Assembly (NCBI RefSeq): GCF_001039355.2
Contig: NW_019775829.1
Coordinates: 97,531-124,734 of the forward strand
DNA: 27,204 bases
Origin: Lingula anatina
Lineage: Eukaryota > Brachiopoda > Lingulata > Lingulida > Lingulidae
Direction of reading: 5' to 3'
Both the position numbers and the translations under genes were made by a program. Shown here piece by piece: positions 1-10,721 of this stretch (position 1 is its first letter; the number at the start of each line of letters is the position of its first letter). The notes under the pieces were generated by a model. It made no database searches. It had not been told where the DNA came from and saw only the letters and a program-made list of their open reading frames with translations.

Positions 1-22
1 GGGGGGGGGGGGGGAGGGGAGA
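1..22. repeat. G homopolymer at window start
   Basis: The window opens with 14 G followed by a G/A-rich stretch. Together with the long G and T runs at the other end this looks like low-quality sequence at contig edges rather than biology. Confidence 0.6.
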
Positions 23-1196
23 GGTAATTTTCTAGCCAAGGGTAGACAATAAGGTAGAAATTGGAGGTAATTTAAATGAATTTGAATGTATAGTAAGCAC
101 TCCCCTAGAAAGTTGGTCTGAGCATGGATACTGAGTACCTCTGACCCTGAGTTCCACACTAGTGCAGAGATTATTTTGTGAAATACTGGTGGAGCCCTCC
201 AGAAGACATCTGCTGACAGGTTTTTCTTGGCACTGACCAGAAATGAGGAAGAGACCAACAATTGAAATAATATTGCTGGTTTTGATTATGACTTGAAAGT
301 GTGAGAACCTAACAAACCAGTTTTATGTTTCAGTATAGCACAGCTACGTCTCATCTGATACAAACAGACTGCCACTGTTATTTAACATTTATGAACAATA
401 ATGAGGAACCAAAGTGTTTCACATATAAACATTGTGGTACATGTTACAGGCGAAAGCTGCTAGCGTAATAAAAGCAATAATATTTTTAATGTTTTTTTTT
501 TTTTTACCCTTCTGTGAGAGAAGAAAGATTATTTATACAGCACACGTCATGCAAATTCATTGCAAATAATTGTGAGATAAGTAAAAAGGTCAATAAAGAT
601 GCAGATAAAGTTATCAGTAGAAGAAATGAAAGCCAGGTACCTGACTTTTAAAGAAATGTAGAATTGACCAGGGTACTAGTACACATAGATGCCTGTAAGG
701 TCAAGCTCCTGGCAATTAAAAGGCCGTGCAGTACGCACACATTTGCTCCAGCAATATCAGCTGAGTACCAGGAAACCACTCTGGTCCACAAATGATTCTC
801 AGTGTGTGCAGAACTCTGAATTCAGTTGAAACAACTCCAATGTGTGAATTATTCACAATATTGGCAGAACACTGAACTGGTTTGAAACAGCCCCAGTCTG
901 TAAATTATTTGCAGTGTGAGCACAACACTGAACTCTTTGGGACTGTGTAATATATTATCACAAATGTTTTCATTTCCTGTCTAAAATTTGCCATTGGTGG
1001 TGGTGGGATATTTTAATTGGTATAATGTAGTTGTTTCAGTTCAAAGGAGCGCCACTTGCTCTTTTGATAGATTGTAAGATTGATGGATCAATTGATGGAT
1101 AAAGAATTGTTTGGAGCTATTAATTAATTTGTTTATTCACACTTGTATAGCCTGACACTATTTTTTCACCTGATTTCTACTTTTCATGTGTTTTAG
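23..1196 (+). other. Intron upstream of the first visible tolloid exon
   Basis: No coding exon could be supported here on either strand. The first visible tolloid exon begins in phase 1 and already lies in the propeptide, so the signal-peptide exon(s) must be further upstream and this stretch should be intronic. It contains a short poly-T run near 491-505 and the 56-bp tandem repeat listed separately. Confidence 0.6.
790..948 (+). repeat. 56-bp tandem repeat, about 2.8 copies
   Basis: The landmark GCAGAACTCTGAA or a close variant recurs at 808, 864 and 920, exactly 56 bp apart. The flanking text (a GTGTG element, then TTGAAACA and AATTATT) is also shared. The copies are diverged, so this is an old minisatellite-like duplication inside the intron. 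Confidence 0.75.
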
Positions 1197-4100
1197 TTGT
1201 GAATGGAAGCTCTATTAAGTTACCTAATGCAGAAAATGACAGATATCAACGTACTGGGAGAGATGAGCAAGACATTGTGAAGCTCATTCAGAGAGATGGA
1301 TATATGCTTTATGAGAAAATACAGCATGATCAGGCAAGTTGACTTTGTAAATTGTATAAAGTTGTTATTAAAAGTGTCAGATTATCTTTGAAGAGGTTGT
1401 TGGTGACATCATTCCTGCTTTATTGAATAACTTAAGATATTTGATTTTGAAATGTATTAATTAATTTTTTATGCAGAAAAAGTTGTTACCTAGACGACGT
1501 CGTGCTGTAACAGCATTACCAGAAAGACTATGGAACAATGCTACTGTACCCTATGTAGTTGGACCCAATATCACAGGTAAATGATGGATGCCTAAATGTT
1601 TGCCTATAGTTTACCTGTGTGTGTGTGTGTGTACGTGCATGCGTGCGTGCGTGTGTGTGTGTGTTTAGATTTATAGAATACATGGAAGCAAGCATCAATG
1701 ATTATTGTCGCATTCAGTAAATGGATAGCTTTTATGAAACTGTTTTAGTCAAATTTGAGTTTTTGGCTGTTGAGAGAAGGATTGCAGAGAAAGCCACCTT
1801 GTGCAGCAGACATGGTTGTCTTTTGTATTTTATGCCAACAGTGCTTTTGGCTGTATGCTCGGACCTAAAGTGGTTTTGGATATAAGCCATATGCTTCATA
1901 AACAAAAAAATTCATTGTCTGTCCTCATAAGAGTTGAGGTTATTGGAGTAATCTTAATAAATTGTACATTGTACATAGCACATCTATTTAATCAGACTGA
2001 AATTAATTAGTTAAATTGAAATCATATATATTAACAGCACCATTTTTGTATATTAATTAGTTACATCAATATATTTGCTATTTTCACACTGTATATTGTG
2101 TACATGAATCAATTTACTCCATTTACTCCATAGTTGATACTGAAAATTGATATAAATAATAATAATAATTCTATTATGATACAGCTGTCATGCTTGCCAC
2201 CATTCACCAGGCCATGGCACATTGGGAAGAGAACACCTGTATCAGGTTTGTGAAGAGAACCACACAGAAAGACTACATTGAGTTTGCTCCCGGAAGCTGT
2301 GGGTAAGTACAGTAAGACCATGACACCACATGCCAGATTTCCAAAGGAACTAAACCAAGTTTCAGATCAGGGGTTACTTATCTTTAGTAGACTAAATGAA
2401 CATTAATCCTGAACTGTAGTAGACCAAAATTTTTAGTCTTACTGTTTAGACCAACTTTGGGTCTTAGGTTCTGTTGTGAAACCAACCCCATCAAAAATTG
2501 CTTGGACTTGCTTCTTACATTTATTTTCACAATTTCCAGTAAATCCAGTTGCATTACCATTTTAATTGATAAAGGAATAACTATTTTCTTTTCATTTTTC
2601 ATTTTTTTTCTGTTTTCATGTGGAAATTAATTTTAATTGTTGTTCATTGTCTCTTTAAAATAAATTATATATTTTTCATATTGTAGCTGTTGTTCATTTG
2701 TTGGTCGTCGTGGTAATGGTCGCCAGTACGTTACGCTGTCTCCACACTGCACATATTACGGTGTAGTTATTCATGAGTTAGGTCATGTGATTGGGTTCTG
2801 GCATGAACACAGCAGGTAAGAGCAAGCAAATGTAAAAATATGATGTATAATAAGTAACATGAAAATTTCTCCAATTTTTAAGATAAAAGGATGTTGATTG
2901 GTAGATTCATTTAACAATTCAGATCATTTTGAAACTGGGCATAGTGAAATACCATACTTTTGTGATATATCTCCCATGAACTATTATGGTAATATAAATG
3001 CTGATGTGAATATATAATGTACCGGTATGTTTGTATTTAAATACCAGGTAACATTACATTGACCGTTAAGTACTCTAAGATTTGATAGAGTAATATATAT
3101 TAGCCGTACATGCATATATGCACTAACAGCACATTGTGTCAGCTCTATGTACACATACCCGCATGTAAATCATGTGTGCATAATTTTCACATTTGTAACT
3201 TCAGACCAGACCGTGACCAGTATATCACTATTGTCAAGGACAACATTGAAATATCTAAACAGGACAACTTTCAGAAGAAGTCCATCTTCGAAATTGACTC
3301 ACTTGGACAGCCATATGATTACTACTCTATAATGCACTACAAGGAGGTATATGATTTTTTTCTCACACTAAAACAAGCAAACAAATTGTTTCACTTTTAA
3401 CAATTTTTATGTAATTTCTTTGTACAAACCAGAACATGAAGTCATAGCAGCTTTATATACTTTCCAGCATATCTATATTTCAAACTCTGAATATAAAAAG
3501 ATGGGATAGTGATATGTGCAACCTGTTGTTTTATTTCAGAAAACATTTAGCAAAAATGGCAAGGTCACCATAGAAACTATTCAGCCAAACATCCAGATTG
3601 GCCAGAGAGTGGCTCTCAGTCCTGGGGATATAATGCAGGCTTCACTACTGTATAATTGCCCAAGTAAGGAGTTGGTTTCTGTAGCTAGCCTTTTTGTAAA
3701 AGGCAGATTTAAATTTACATAGTGAGTATATAAAATATATGTTGTTTCTTAAAAACTGAGTTCAAGAGAATGACGTAAACTAATTTATATCAGTATTACA
3801 ATAATTTTATTGTGAAATTTACAAAAAAATCATTTTCAGGGCCCTCCTGTGACAAAGTATTCAATACAAGCTATGGCAAGTTCTCCACACCAAATTATCC
3901 CATCAAGTATTATAAAAGTCATCAGTGTACATGGGTTATACATTCAATACCAGGTAGGATTACTTATACAGGATTGAGATTTTTCCATCTGTTGAGGGAC
4001 TTTCGACTTTTTGGGAATCAAAAATATCATTGGCCTAGGCGGCCCCCTGAACCCCACATCGTATTTTCTGACTTTTTCACTGAATGGCAATCTCACCTCT

Positions 4101-7100
4101 GTTAAAAGATGGGGTTTTAAATTGGATTTTTGTAACCACTTATATATTTTTGAAGTTAATGTTAAAGAATACAAAGCACATTTATGCATTTTATTTTATA
4201 ATTGTTATTTTAATGATGAATATAGAATGAAAATTGTTGAAAGAATTATAAGAGGATGTAATTTTAAAAATGACTGATATACTCCAGCAGATATTGCTCA
4301 AATAGAATGGTATATAACTTTTTCTTCATTTCTACATTGTGCATTTAACTTTATCTCCTAACCAGGTCACATAGTCCACCTTGAGTTCAGTTCTTTCTCC
4401 TTGGAGACCTCTATGAACTGTACATTTGACTACATAGAGGTTAGGGAAGGCACTAGTGAGCACGGCGCCCTGATTGGCAGGCTGTGTGGAGAGGGCAGCA
4501 CTGGTATTATCCACTCATCTGTTGGTCTGTGGATCAGGTTCCACAGCGATGCCACAGTGTCTCTGAAAGGAATGGAAGCCGAGTTCAGGTTGATTAGTAT
4601 GTAAATATATGAAGCTATTCAGTACCTTAATTATAGAAATGTTTGTGTGAGAATGTTAATTGATTTTTTTTTGCCAGATTCTAATTTGATTTTATATCTG
4701 TAATGTAGATGTGGGACATTGGTCAAGAATGTTGACAATTGAATAAGCTCCAGTTATATCACTCTTTTGTTCTCTGAATATTGCAGCTACATGTGACAAC
4801 AACTCTTACAAAACACTGGTTTAATGCAGTCTGTTGTAATAAATTCATCATTATACCTTGTAATGTTATTTAAGAAACAAAGTAAGAAAGGGAATGATTA
4901 GCAGAGACTTATTTTTCATACATTGCAGAATCCCTGGAGCAAGCAGACACAGGAAGTGGGGATGGGTCTGGCGGCCATTTTGAAGAATTACAGCGGTCTC
5001 TCTATATTGCAGGTTGGTGTCATCAGTACAAGACACTCAGTGACTGTGTGTAGCTATTTGTAAATCAGTTTTGCTGTGCTTAATTTAATAATTTTTTTTC
5101 AAAAACCATGCAAGTATTATAAATATGTAAAGGCAGCATTTTTCAATTTGAAAACTTCTATACATAAATATTCATAACATTTTGTTCCTATTAATATTTT
5201 GAATGTTTGCATCAGTTTTCTTTTTACTTACAACTTAGCTTTCACCAGTTTTTCACCTTACCTTTGAAATTCACTATTTGTCTTGTTTGACATGAATACA
5301 GACTGTGACCAAGATCTGACCCATCACCGTGGCGGCGTGTCATCTCCGCTGGTTCCCGTGAGGTTCACTGGGGTGGTGCGCTGTGCTTGGAGGATAGGCG
5401 GAGGTAAGAAAATATAGTGAGGAACAAATGCTAGTACATCCTTCCTGATCTGTTTTTGCTATCAGTTTTGACAGATTTTAATAAATGAAAAATAAATGTG
5501 ACTCGATGTTTTATGTCTAGATATTTTAGTGAGAAACAGAATGAGAATTTTGTGCATGAAAATGAAAATTATGAATGATAATCATAGCATGCAGAAAAAA
5601 AAAGAATTGCTGAAAAGTCAGTTAGTTAATACTAGAATTTGTATCCCTCCCAAACGAAAAATTTTTTTTATGGAACTGAAGATTTCATAGACAAATGCAC
5701 AATGTTTTTTTTCCAGAAATGTTGAGATTTTTTTTACAAAAGTTTCATTCTGTACATTCCACTTTTTCTGTTTTCTGCAGGTGCTAATGCCACCAGAGTG
5801 AAGGTGTCTTTGTTACGTCGCACTCTCAGTAAGACATCTAGATGTCTGGGGAACATATACGTGCTGACAGAGAACAGTAAACAGAGAACTGGGGAGTTTG
5901 ACAGGTACTACATGTACTGGTACTATATGACAAAGGGCGATAAATATTACAGGGGAGGGCATAGTCTTATTTCATCTTATAAGATAAGGGGCTGGTTGAT
6001 GTTTTTATAATTGAAATGTTTGACTTTTAGTTGTTTGTTAAGAGGGGCTTTGTGTAATTCCCAAATACAGACATTGAAAAGAGAGTGTCATCACAAATGA
6101 TGTAGTGATGAATTACTGAAGAGATAAGTAGAATCCATTTTGATAAATGTGCAGTTAAGTGACAGTTGTGATCAAATAAATAACAGCTAGACAAAAAGGA
6201 AGTGCCAAAGTATGGATTTAATTCTAAGGACTGTATATTTTCTATCATGCTTATTACACATAAACATTATATTACTGTATGTATTCTCCCACTGCCTTCT
6301 ATATACCACAGGTACAAGAGAGTCCCCTATAACTGTGCCAACACATCCAGTTTGGTATTGAACACATCTAAAGTGGTCATCCATTGGTCAAGTGATGTCC
6401 ATGATGCTGTCCACATGGCTTACATTGTAGGTGGGTAACTTGGTATTTGTAATCATTTCTTTCTTCAAAATAACTTTGCTTTACAAAAGTTAACATGTTT
6501 TATATAGCATTCAGAAATGTGTACACAGTTCCATTGCGGAAGACTGCCAATGAATACTTAAATATGTGCCACAATCTTGATTCATATTCAGCCAGAATGG
6601 CAATCCTCCAAGGCCCATTGTTCAAAAACTGAAATTTTATATACTCAAGAAAATTTGATCTCCATGTATCTCTTGCCTCATGCTGTTGTCTCTTTGCTGC
6701 AGGTAGATTACGATGAGTGCGCCGCGCAGTCTCATAAGTGTGCTCATGACTGCATCAACACCATGTCAGGGTACCACTGTGCATGCCACCGTGGTTACAT
6801 ACTGACCAATGGTCAAGAATGCCTGCCTAAGCTGGTACAGTTTAGTGGTAAGTACATTTACAGTTGCCATGGCATCCATAACCATGGTTACACAATGACA
6901 AAGGAGTCAAAGTTTGCCTGCTTAATTAGCAAGTACCAGTAATTAGTTTTTTCAACTGCCATGTTTCAGTTTTAAAAGATTTGTATTATTGATAGCAGTG
7001 AGATGTAGCTTTTTTATGGTTTTCCTGTTTTCCAAGCAATGGGGTGACAGAGTTTTTTATCAATTCATCAAGTATTTTGGGGCTTTTTCTTTATGGTTTA

Positions 7101-8994
7101 AAACACTGTTGGAATGCATTTTGCATTTTCACTAAGTATTTTCTTTTACAATAGACACATGTAATAGCACCCTGACCAGTATTCGAGGCAGAGTGAGATC
7201 TTCCACGGAACCTTATGGTACATGTGACTGGTACATCAAGCAGAAGGCAAAACAGAGAATAATGTTCAGTTTTAGCAAGTTTAACATCCCATCATCTGCC
7301 AACTGTAGTAACACATATGTTGAGGTCCTGGCTGGAGAAGGAAAGGTAATGTTATGATGTAATGGCTATTGAATTTTTGAGAATATTTCATTTTCTGAAC
7401 ATACAAACATTAAGATTATTCACATTAAATTTTTTTGTAGATTAGGGCAGTGTTATGGCTTAGGTCAACATCCACGATTTTCTCCAGCTGTCAAAATAAA
7501 TACCTTATGTGAATATAGCAGGCAATAAATTGAGCTTTTTTCTATTGCTTTGGCATTGATTTTTTAAAATACGTATGTTACTGGGATCCTAGGGTTAAAA
7601 ATATATTTTAAAAAGTGATTATTTCTATTATAGATATTGAATGAAAAAACTTAATGATATATTAATGACTGGTATATTTTTCTCTCAGGATTTGACATCT
7701 AAGGGTCGATATTGTGGGAAAGAGCTGCCGTCAGCCATTACTACGGTGTCAGGGAAAATGGTGATACGGCTGCATATGACACCACAGAAAGGAGTCAGAA
7801 TGCCTTATTTCTCTGCAAGATATATAGTGTATAATAAGCAAGAAAGTAAGTTCTAATCCTGCTTTTCTTGATTGATATGATATATTTGTTTTTTTTTAGC
7901 TTTAGTTTGGTTTTCTGATTCCATGTTACATGTCAGGACCACACTGACTTTTGAAATAAGGTGTTATTTGTTTTATTTAAGAAAATTTACATTTTGAGGC
8001 ATCTTTTTTTTAGCAAATAAGATTGTTTCATTATGTAATGTGCCAAAACAATTTTATTTCCCATTATTTTTTAAGAATATTCTCTAATAGATTTTTAACA
8101 GAAAGTGTTTATAGGTTGACACGTTTTTTTTCAACTTAAATCTTAATTTGCCTTTATATTTTAGGAACTAAATTGCAAAATTTATTTCTCAGGTTTCTGC
8201 TACAAACGCCTAACAGGAAAAGGGTTAATTACTAGCCCCAACTTTCCCAAAACATACCCCCATAACTATGTCTGCATCTGGAGAATTACAGTCAAGTCTA
8301 AACACAGAATAAAACTCAAGTTTGACACTATGGATATAGAAAACACAAAGAACTGTGAATTTGACTATGTTGAAATTCATGACGGTCGCCACAGGATATC
8401 TCCATTGCTAGGAAGGTATTGTGGGAAAAAGATTCCGAGGAAAATCTTGTCAACAGGTAGGTCATTGATTGCTTTATTGAATTTTCATGATACATTGTGT
8501 GTCTATTTAAAATAATGGAAATAATGGATATTATAATGAATGACAAGTGCAAAAGCGTGAAACACAGACCTATTTTTTGTTTGATTGTTGCATTTAGTCT
8601 GTTCTGACCAAACTTTGTATATAACAAAAAACATTGAAATTAGATTATTCCACCATTTTAACCAGAGTAGGCTTTTAAAAACATATCAATATTTTTTCTA
8701 GATATTTGGCCTTTTTGATCTGAGGCATCTTTCTTTTCAGACAGCTTTTAGAATGTTACAGTAGCTATATAGCTTTGTATTGGTTGGATGACCTCACCAT
8801 ACTCACTGTAGAATTTTTGCTGCACAAAACGCAGAAGGTGATATTGATTTTTTAAAAGTATAAGCTTTAATTTCATCATAGGTAGACACCTGTGGCTGAT
8901 GTTTATAACAGATGAAAGTGGAGCAGGGAGAGGGTTTCAGCTTCACTACTCACCAGAAGCCATTATGCCAAATGCTACAGGAAAAATAAACTAA
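1197..8994 (+). CDS. Tolloid/BMP1-like astacin metalloprotease, 5'-partial, 17 exons
   Basis: Exons: 1197-1333, 1477-1576, 2185-2302, 2687-2815, 3205-3346, 3540-3663, 3840-3953, 4366-4596, 4929-5012, 5302-5403, 5781-5904, 6312-6430, 6707-6847, 7155-7345, 7689-7845, 8193-8456, 8882-8994. They join without a frame break into about 795 residues plus stop; all donors are GT except the first (GC). Order (numbering from the first full codon): propeptide 1-50, furin site RRRR 51-54, astacin domain 55-249 with zinc motif [13 protein letters not shown] and Met-turn SIMHY, CUB1 253-364, linker 365-392, divergent CUB2 393-507, calcium-binding EGF 508-554, CUB3 555-670, CUB4 671-795. The CGCC loop before the zinc motif marks the BMP1/tolloid subgroup, secreted proteases that cleave chordin/Sog-type BMP antagonists and procollagens. 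Known tolloids usually carry EGF-CUB-EGF-CUB-CUB after CUB2; here one EGF and one CUB are absent. An AATAAA overlaps the final codons (8985-8990); no other clear poly(A) signal follows before 9.8 kb. Family call certain, substrate inferred. Confidence 0.93.
1334..1476 (+). other. GC-AG intron in tolloid gene
   Basis: The exon ends ...GATCAG and the intron starts GCAAGT. Apart from the C this is a perfect donor consensus (CAG|GCAAGT). Reading on gives TGA after three codons, and no GT donor nearby keeps the frame. The acceptor is TTTTTTATGCAG before 1477. GC-AG introns are a known minority class. Confidence 0.8.
1492..1503 (+). other. Furin-type propeptide cleavage site (RRRR)
   Basis: Four consecutive Arg codons precede [10 protein letters not shown], the expected start of the mature astacin domain. 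Proprotein convertase cleavage here activates tolloid proteases by freeing the new N-terminus and removing the inhibitory propeptide. Confidence 0.85.
1616..1665 (+). repeat. TG/CG microsatellite in tolloid intron 2
   Basis: An imperfect (GT)n tract interrupted by ACGTGCATGCGTGCGTGCG, likely Z-DNA prone. It lies inside an intron and no function is implied. Confidence 0.9.
2772..2810 (+). other. Astacin zinc-binding active site ([13 protein letters not shown])
   Basis: The three His zinc ligands and the catalytic Glu of the metzincin motif HExxHxxGFxHE are all present, in one exon with the upstream CGCC loop. The matching Met-turn SIMHY, with its Tyr zinc ligand, is at 3326-3340 in the next exon. 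The protease is therefore predicted to be active. Confidence 0.95.
4929..5012 (+). other. Linker exon between CUB1 and CUB2
   Basis: This 84-bp phase 1-1 exon encodes 28 residues ([20 protein letters not shown], then LQRSLYIA). It is acidic, rich in Gly and Ser, and has no Cys. In standard tolloids CUB1 and CUB2 are nearly contiguous, so this is an inserted flexible linker. It could be skipped without breaking the frame. Confidence 0.75.
5302..6430 (+). other. Divergent CUB2 domain (three exons)
   Basis: Exons 5302-5403, 5781-5904 and 6312-6430 encode about 115 residues with the four CUB cysteines in order: DC at the start, RCAW, RCLGN and YNC. The usual acidic calcium-site residues (FDYIEV in CUB1) are replaced by NIYVLTEN, and the SPNYP-type motif is lost. 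It is likely a CUB fold without calcium-dependent binding. The 3' boundary is ambiguous: GTAG at 6427-6430 also occurs at 6703-6706, so 6426/6703 and 6430/6707 give the same mRNA. Confidence 0.7.
6707..6847 (+). other. Calcium-binding EGF domain exon
   Basis: One phase 1-1 exon carries a complete six-cysteine EGF module. The start DYDEC and the element [12 protein letters not shown] match the calcium-binding EGF consensus, including the Asn of the Asp/Asn beta-hydroxylation site. It is the only EGF module visible; typical tolloids have two. Confidence 0.88.
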
Positions 8995-9176
8995 AACAAA
9001 GACATTGCAGTCAACCCCAGACAACAGTGCTTAATACTATGTAATATTTATAACAGACAAAAGTGAGTCTGGGAGAGGATTTCAGATTTTCCCATCAATT
9101 GAACCACCATGTCAAATACAGGGGAAATCATCTTTAAGAGGAGACATATTGGTGATATCCACTCTGTGACTTAGTG
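8995..9176 (+). pseudogene. Decayed duplicate of the tolloid terminal exon
   Basis: From about 9040 to 9135 the DNA aligns with the end of the last tolloid exon (8895-8990): TTTATAACAGA, AAAGTG, GGGAGAGG and TTTCAG recur in order, offset by 145 bp. Translation gives FITDKSESGRGFQIFPSIEP against [20 protein letters not shown] in the functional exon. The copy has an in-frame TAA at 9032 and no usable acceptor after it, so it cannot be spliced in this frame. A local tandem duplication that lost function, or a lost alternative 3' exon, would explain it. Confidence 0.75.
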
Positions 9177-9330
9177 GATAAATATTACCCTCTACCAGGG
9201 TGGCAGATTATATAGGGAAAAACGGAAAAATCCAGACACAGAGCCAAATGACTGTCTATTTATCTAGAGACATATTTGTGAATATCTGTGAAAAATCAAT
9301 CTGTCACCCTGGTAGAGGGTAGATAAATAT
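9177..9330. mobile_element. 136-bp MITE with 22-bp TIRs and 9-bp TSD
   Basis: The terminal inverted repeats 9186-9207 (starting TACCCTCTACCAGGGTG) and 9300-9321 (ending CACCCTGGTAGAGGGTA) match with one mismatch over 22 bp. The element is flanked immediately by the perfect direct repeat GATAAATAT at 9177-9185 and 9322-9330. The interior is 92 bp with no coding capacity. A 9-bp duplication is compatible with Mutator- or Merlin-like transposases; the superfamily is an inference. The intact duplication suggests a fairly recent insertion. Confidence 0.85.
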
Positions 9331-9809
9331 GGGGTGTTAGATGAACCCAAGACCAGAATTGTCATGTTTCTGAAGTCAGAACTCGGTAGAAATCATCATA
9401 TTTCTACAAGCAACATGAGTGATCATGTTTCCAGAATAGAAAGATTATTATGTAATATATTATGATTTAATATAAGGAGACGGGATTGGTCTCTGTTTGA
9501 GAAGAATTGTATAAATTTATATGATATGTGAGTCGTTTGAAGAATAGCAGATATAATCACCTGTTTGTCGTGATTGGCATGCATTCTCTTCTTCTGTTTC
9601 TTAGGTATTAATTATAAATTTAACAATCAAAAATAAGATGCAGAATTGTAGTTTGTTTTAAAATTACTTTACAAAAAAATTATAATTGTAATTATGCTCT
9701 TTTATAGCATTATCAAATCGATAAAAGTGCCATACATTTTTTATGACATAACATTGTATAGAAAATATTTTGCTCTTTATTACTAGCATTGCAGGCATTG
9801 TCTTGATTT
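9331..9809. other. Gene-free stretch downstream of tolloid
   Basis: AT-rich sequence with no supported exon, no AATAAA and no clear repeat. The tolloid 3' UTR may extend into it. CpG dinucleotides begin to become more frequent from about 9480. Confidence 0.5.
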
Positions 9810-10721
9810 CTATGCCTTTAATTTGTAACGGGGATGCGTTGTGAACAGATTCATAGAATTGATTACCAAGGGATTAAGTGGTACACAATACCTCATTGCC
9901 ATGGTAACTGAAAGTCTCTCAATCATTGGCTCAATCTCTTCATCATCTGCACGTAGAGAGCTTGACTGCAATAAAGGAACGCCTTGCTGTGTGCTGATAA
10001 TTGATATGCCTTCAGGTTCTAGTGTGTATGTATCACTGGGGTGGATTTCATCGTTCTGCAACCTGAGGAAAATGTTGTTTCCAAGCACTTGAATAATTAC
10101 GTGCCACAACAGCAGTAAGTACGAAATCAATCATTCTACAGTTTAACGTACAATTTTAACGTAAACATTAAGGGCGTTATGCCGTTATACATGTAGCTGT
10201 AATTTAACATTTATTTTGTGGCACACTTAAGGTGTTCTTTATGTTAGGTTCACATAGCCTGATGTGCAGTTCAGTGGGTGCGGTGTATTCAACTGCGATT
10301 CCACACTATCAAAAGCAGTTTCTGTGATGATGGGTAGTATCAGCTGCGGTAAAATGAGTACATGACGCAAAATAAGTTATAAATTCACGTTTTGAGGTTT
10401 TACAGGTTTTTTTTCACCATTTTGAGCACTGCTGTCGTTTTATATCGTAAAAATAACGAAAACCTCTCAGGAATGAAGCTTTGTTAATTTAAGCAGAAAT
10501 AGTTTGACGTCGGTTTGTTACCACGTGTTATAATATGATATGATGTAATGATCTGAATCAGTACCTGTATATGCAGTTTATTTCACCGAAAAATAATATC
10601 TTTAATTGGAAAATGGGCTCAGATCTTCTACGTTTTACAGTAGTCCTTTTTTGTCGCATATAGAATCTAATTAATCTGGGCTTCTCTCGGCGTGTCCTTG
10701 TATATTGGCTGCAACGTGTTT
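9810..10721 (-). CDS. Tentative minus-strand gene, last two exons, unknown product
   Basis: The terminal segment 9810-10062 (stop at 9810-9812) has a good minus-strand acceptor (CAACATTTTCCTCAG) and starts in phase 2. Upstream on the same strand, 10565-10721 is open for 51 codons with acceptor TTGTCATTTTTGTTGAG and donor CAG|GTACTG, also phase 2, so the two join in frame. The predicted tail is acidic (SLRADDEEIEPMIERL) and ends NLFTTHPRYKLKA; the upstream segment is strongly basic (KRTTVKRRRSEP). Neither is recognised. An alternative is an unspliced 106-codon ORF from ATG 10130 with a signal-like start MISYLLLLWHVIIQVLG. No further 5' exon was found. It would converge on tolloid. Chance open frames cannot be excluded. 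Confidence 0.3.

Noticed and set aside
3944-4277. Open frames over tolloid intron 7 on both strands
   Set aside because: They overlap the CUB1 exon edge and an intron with clear splice sites; no similarity of their own.
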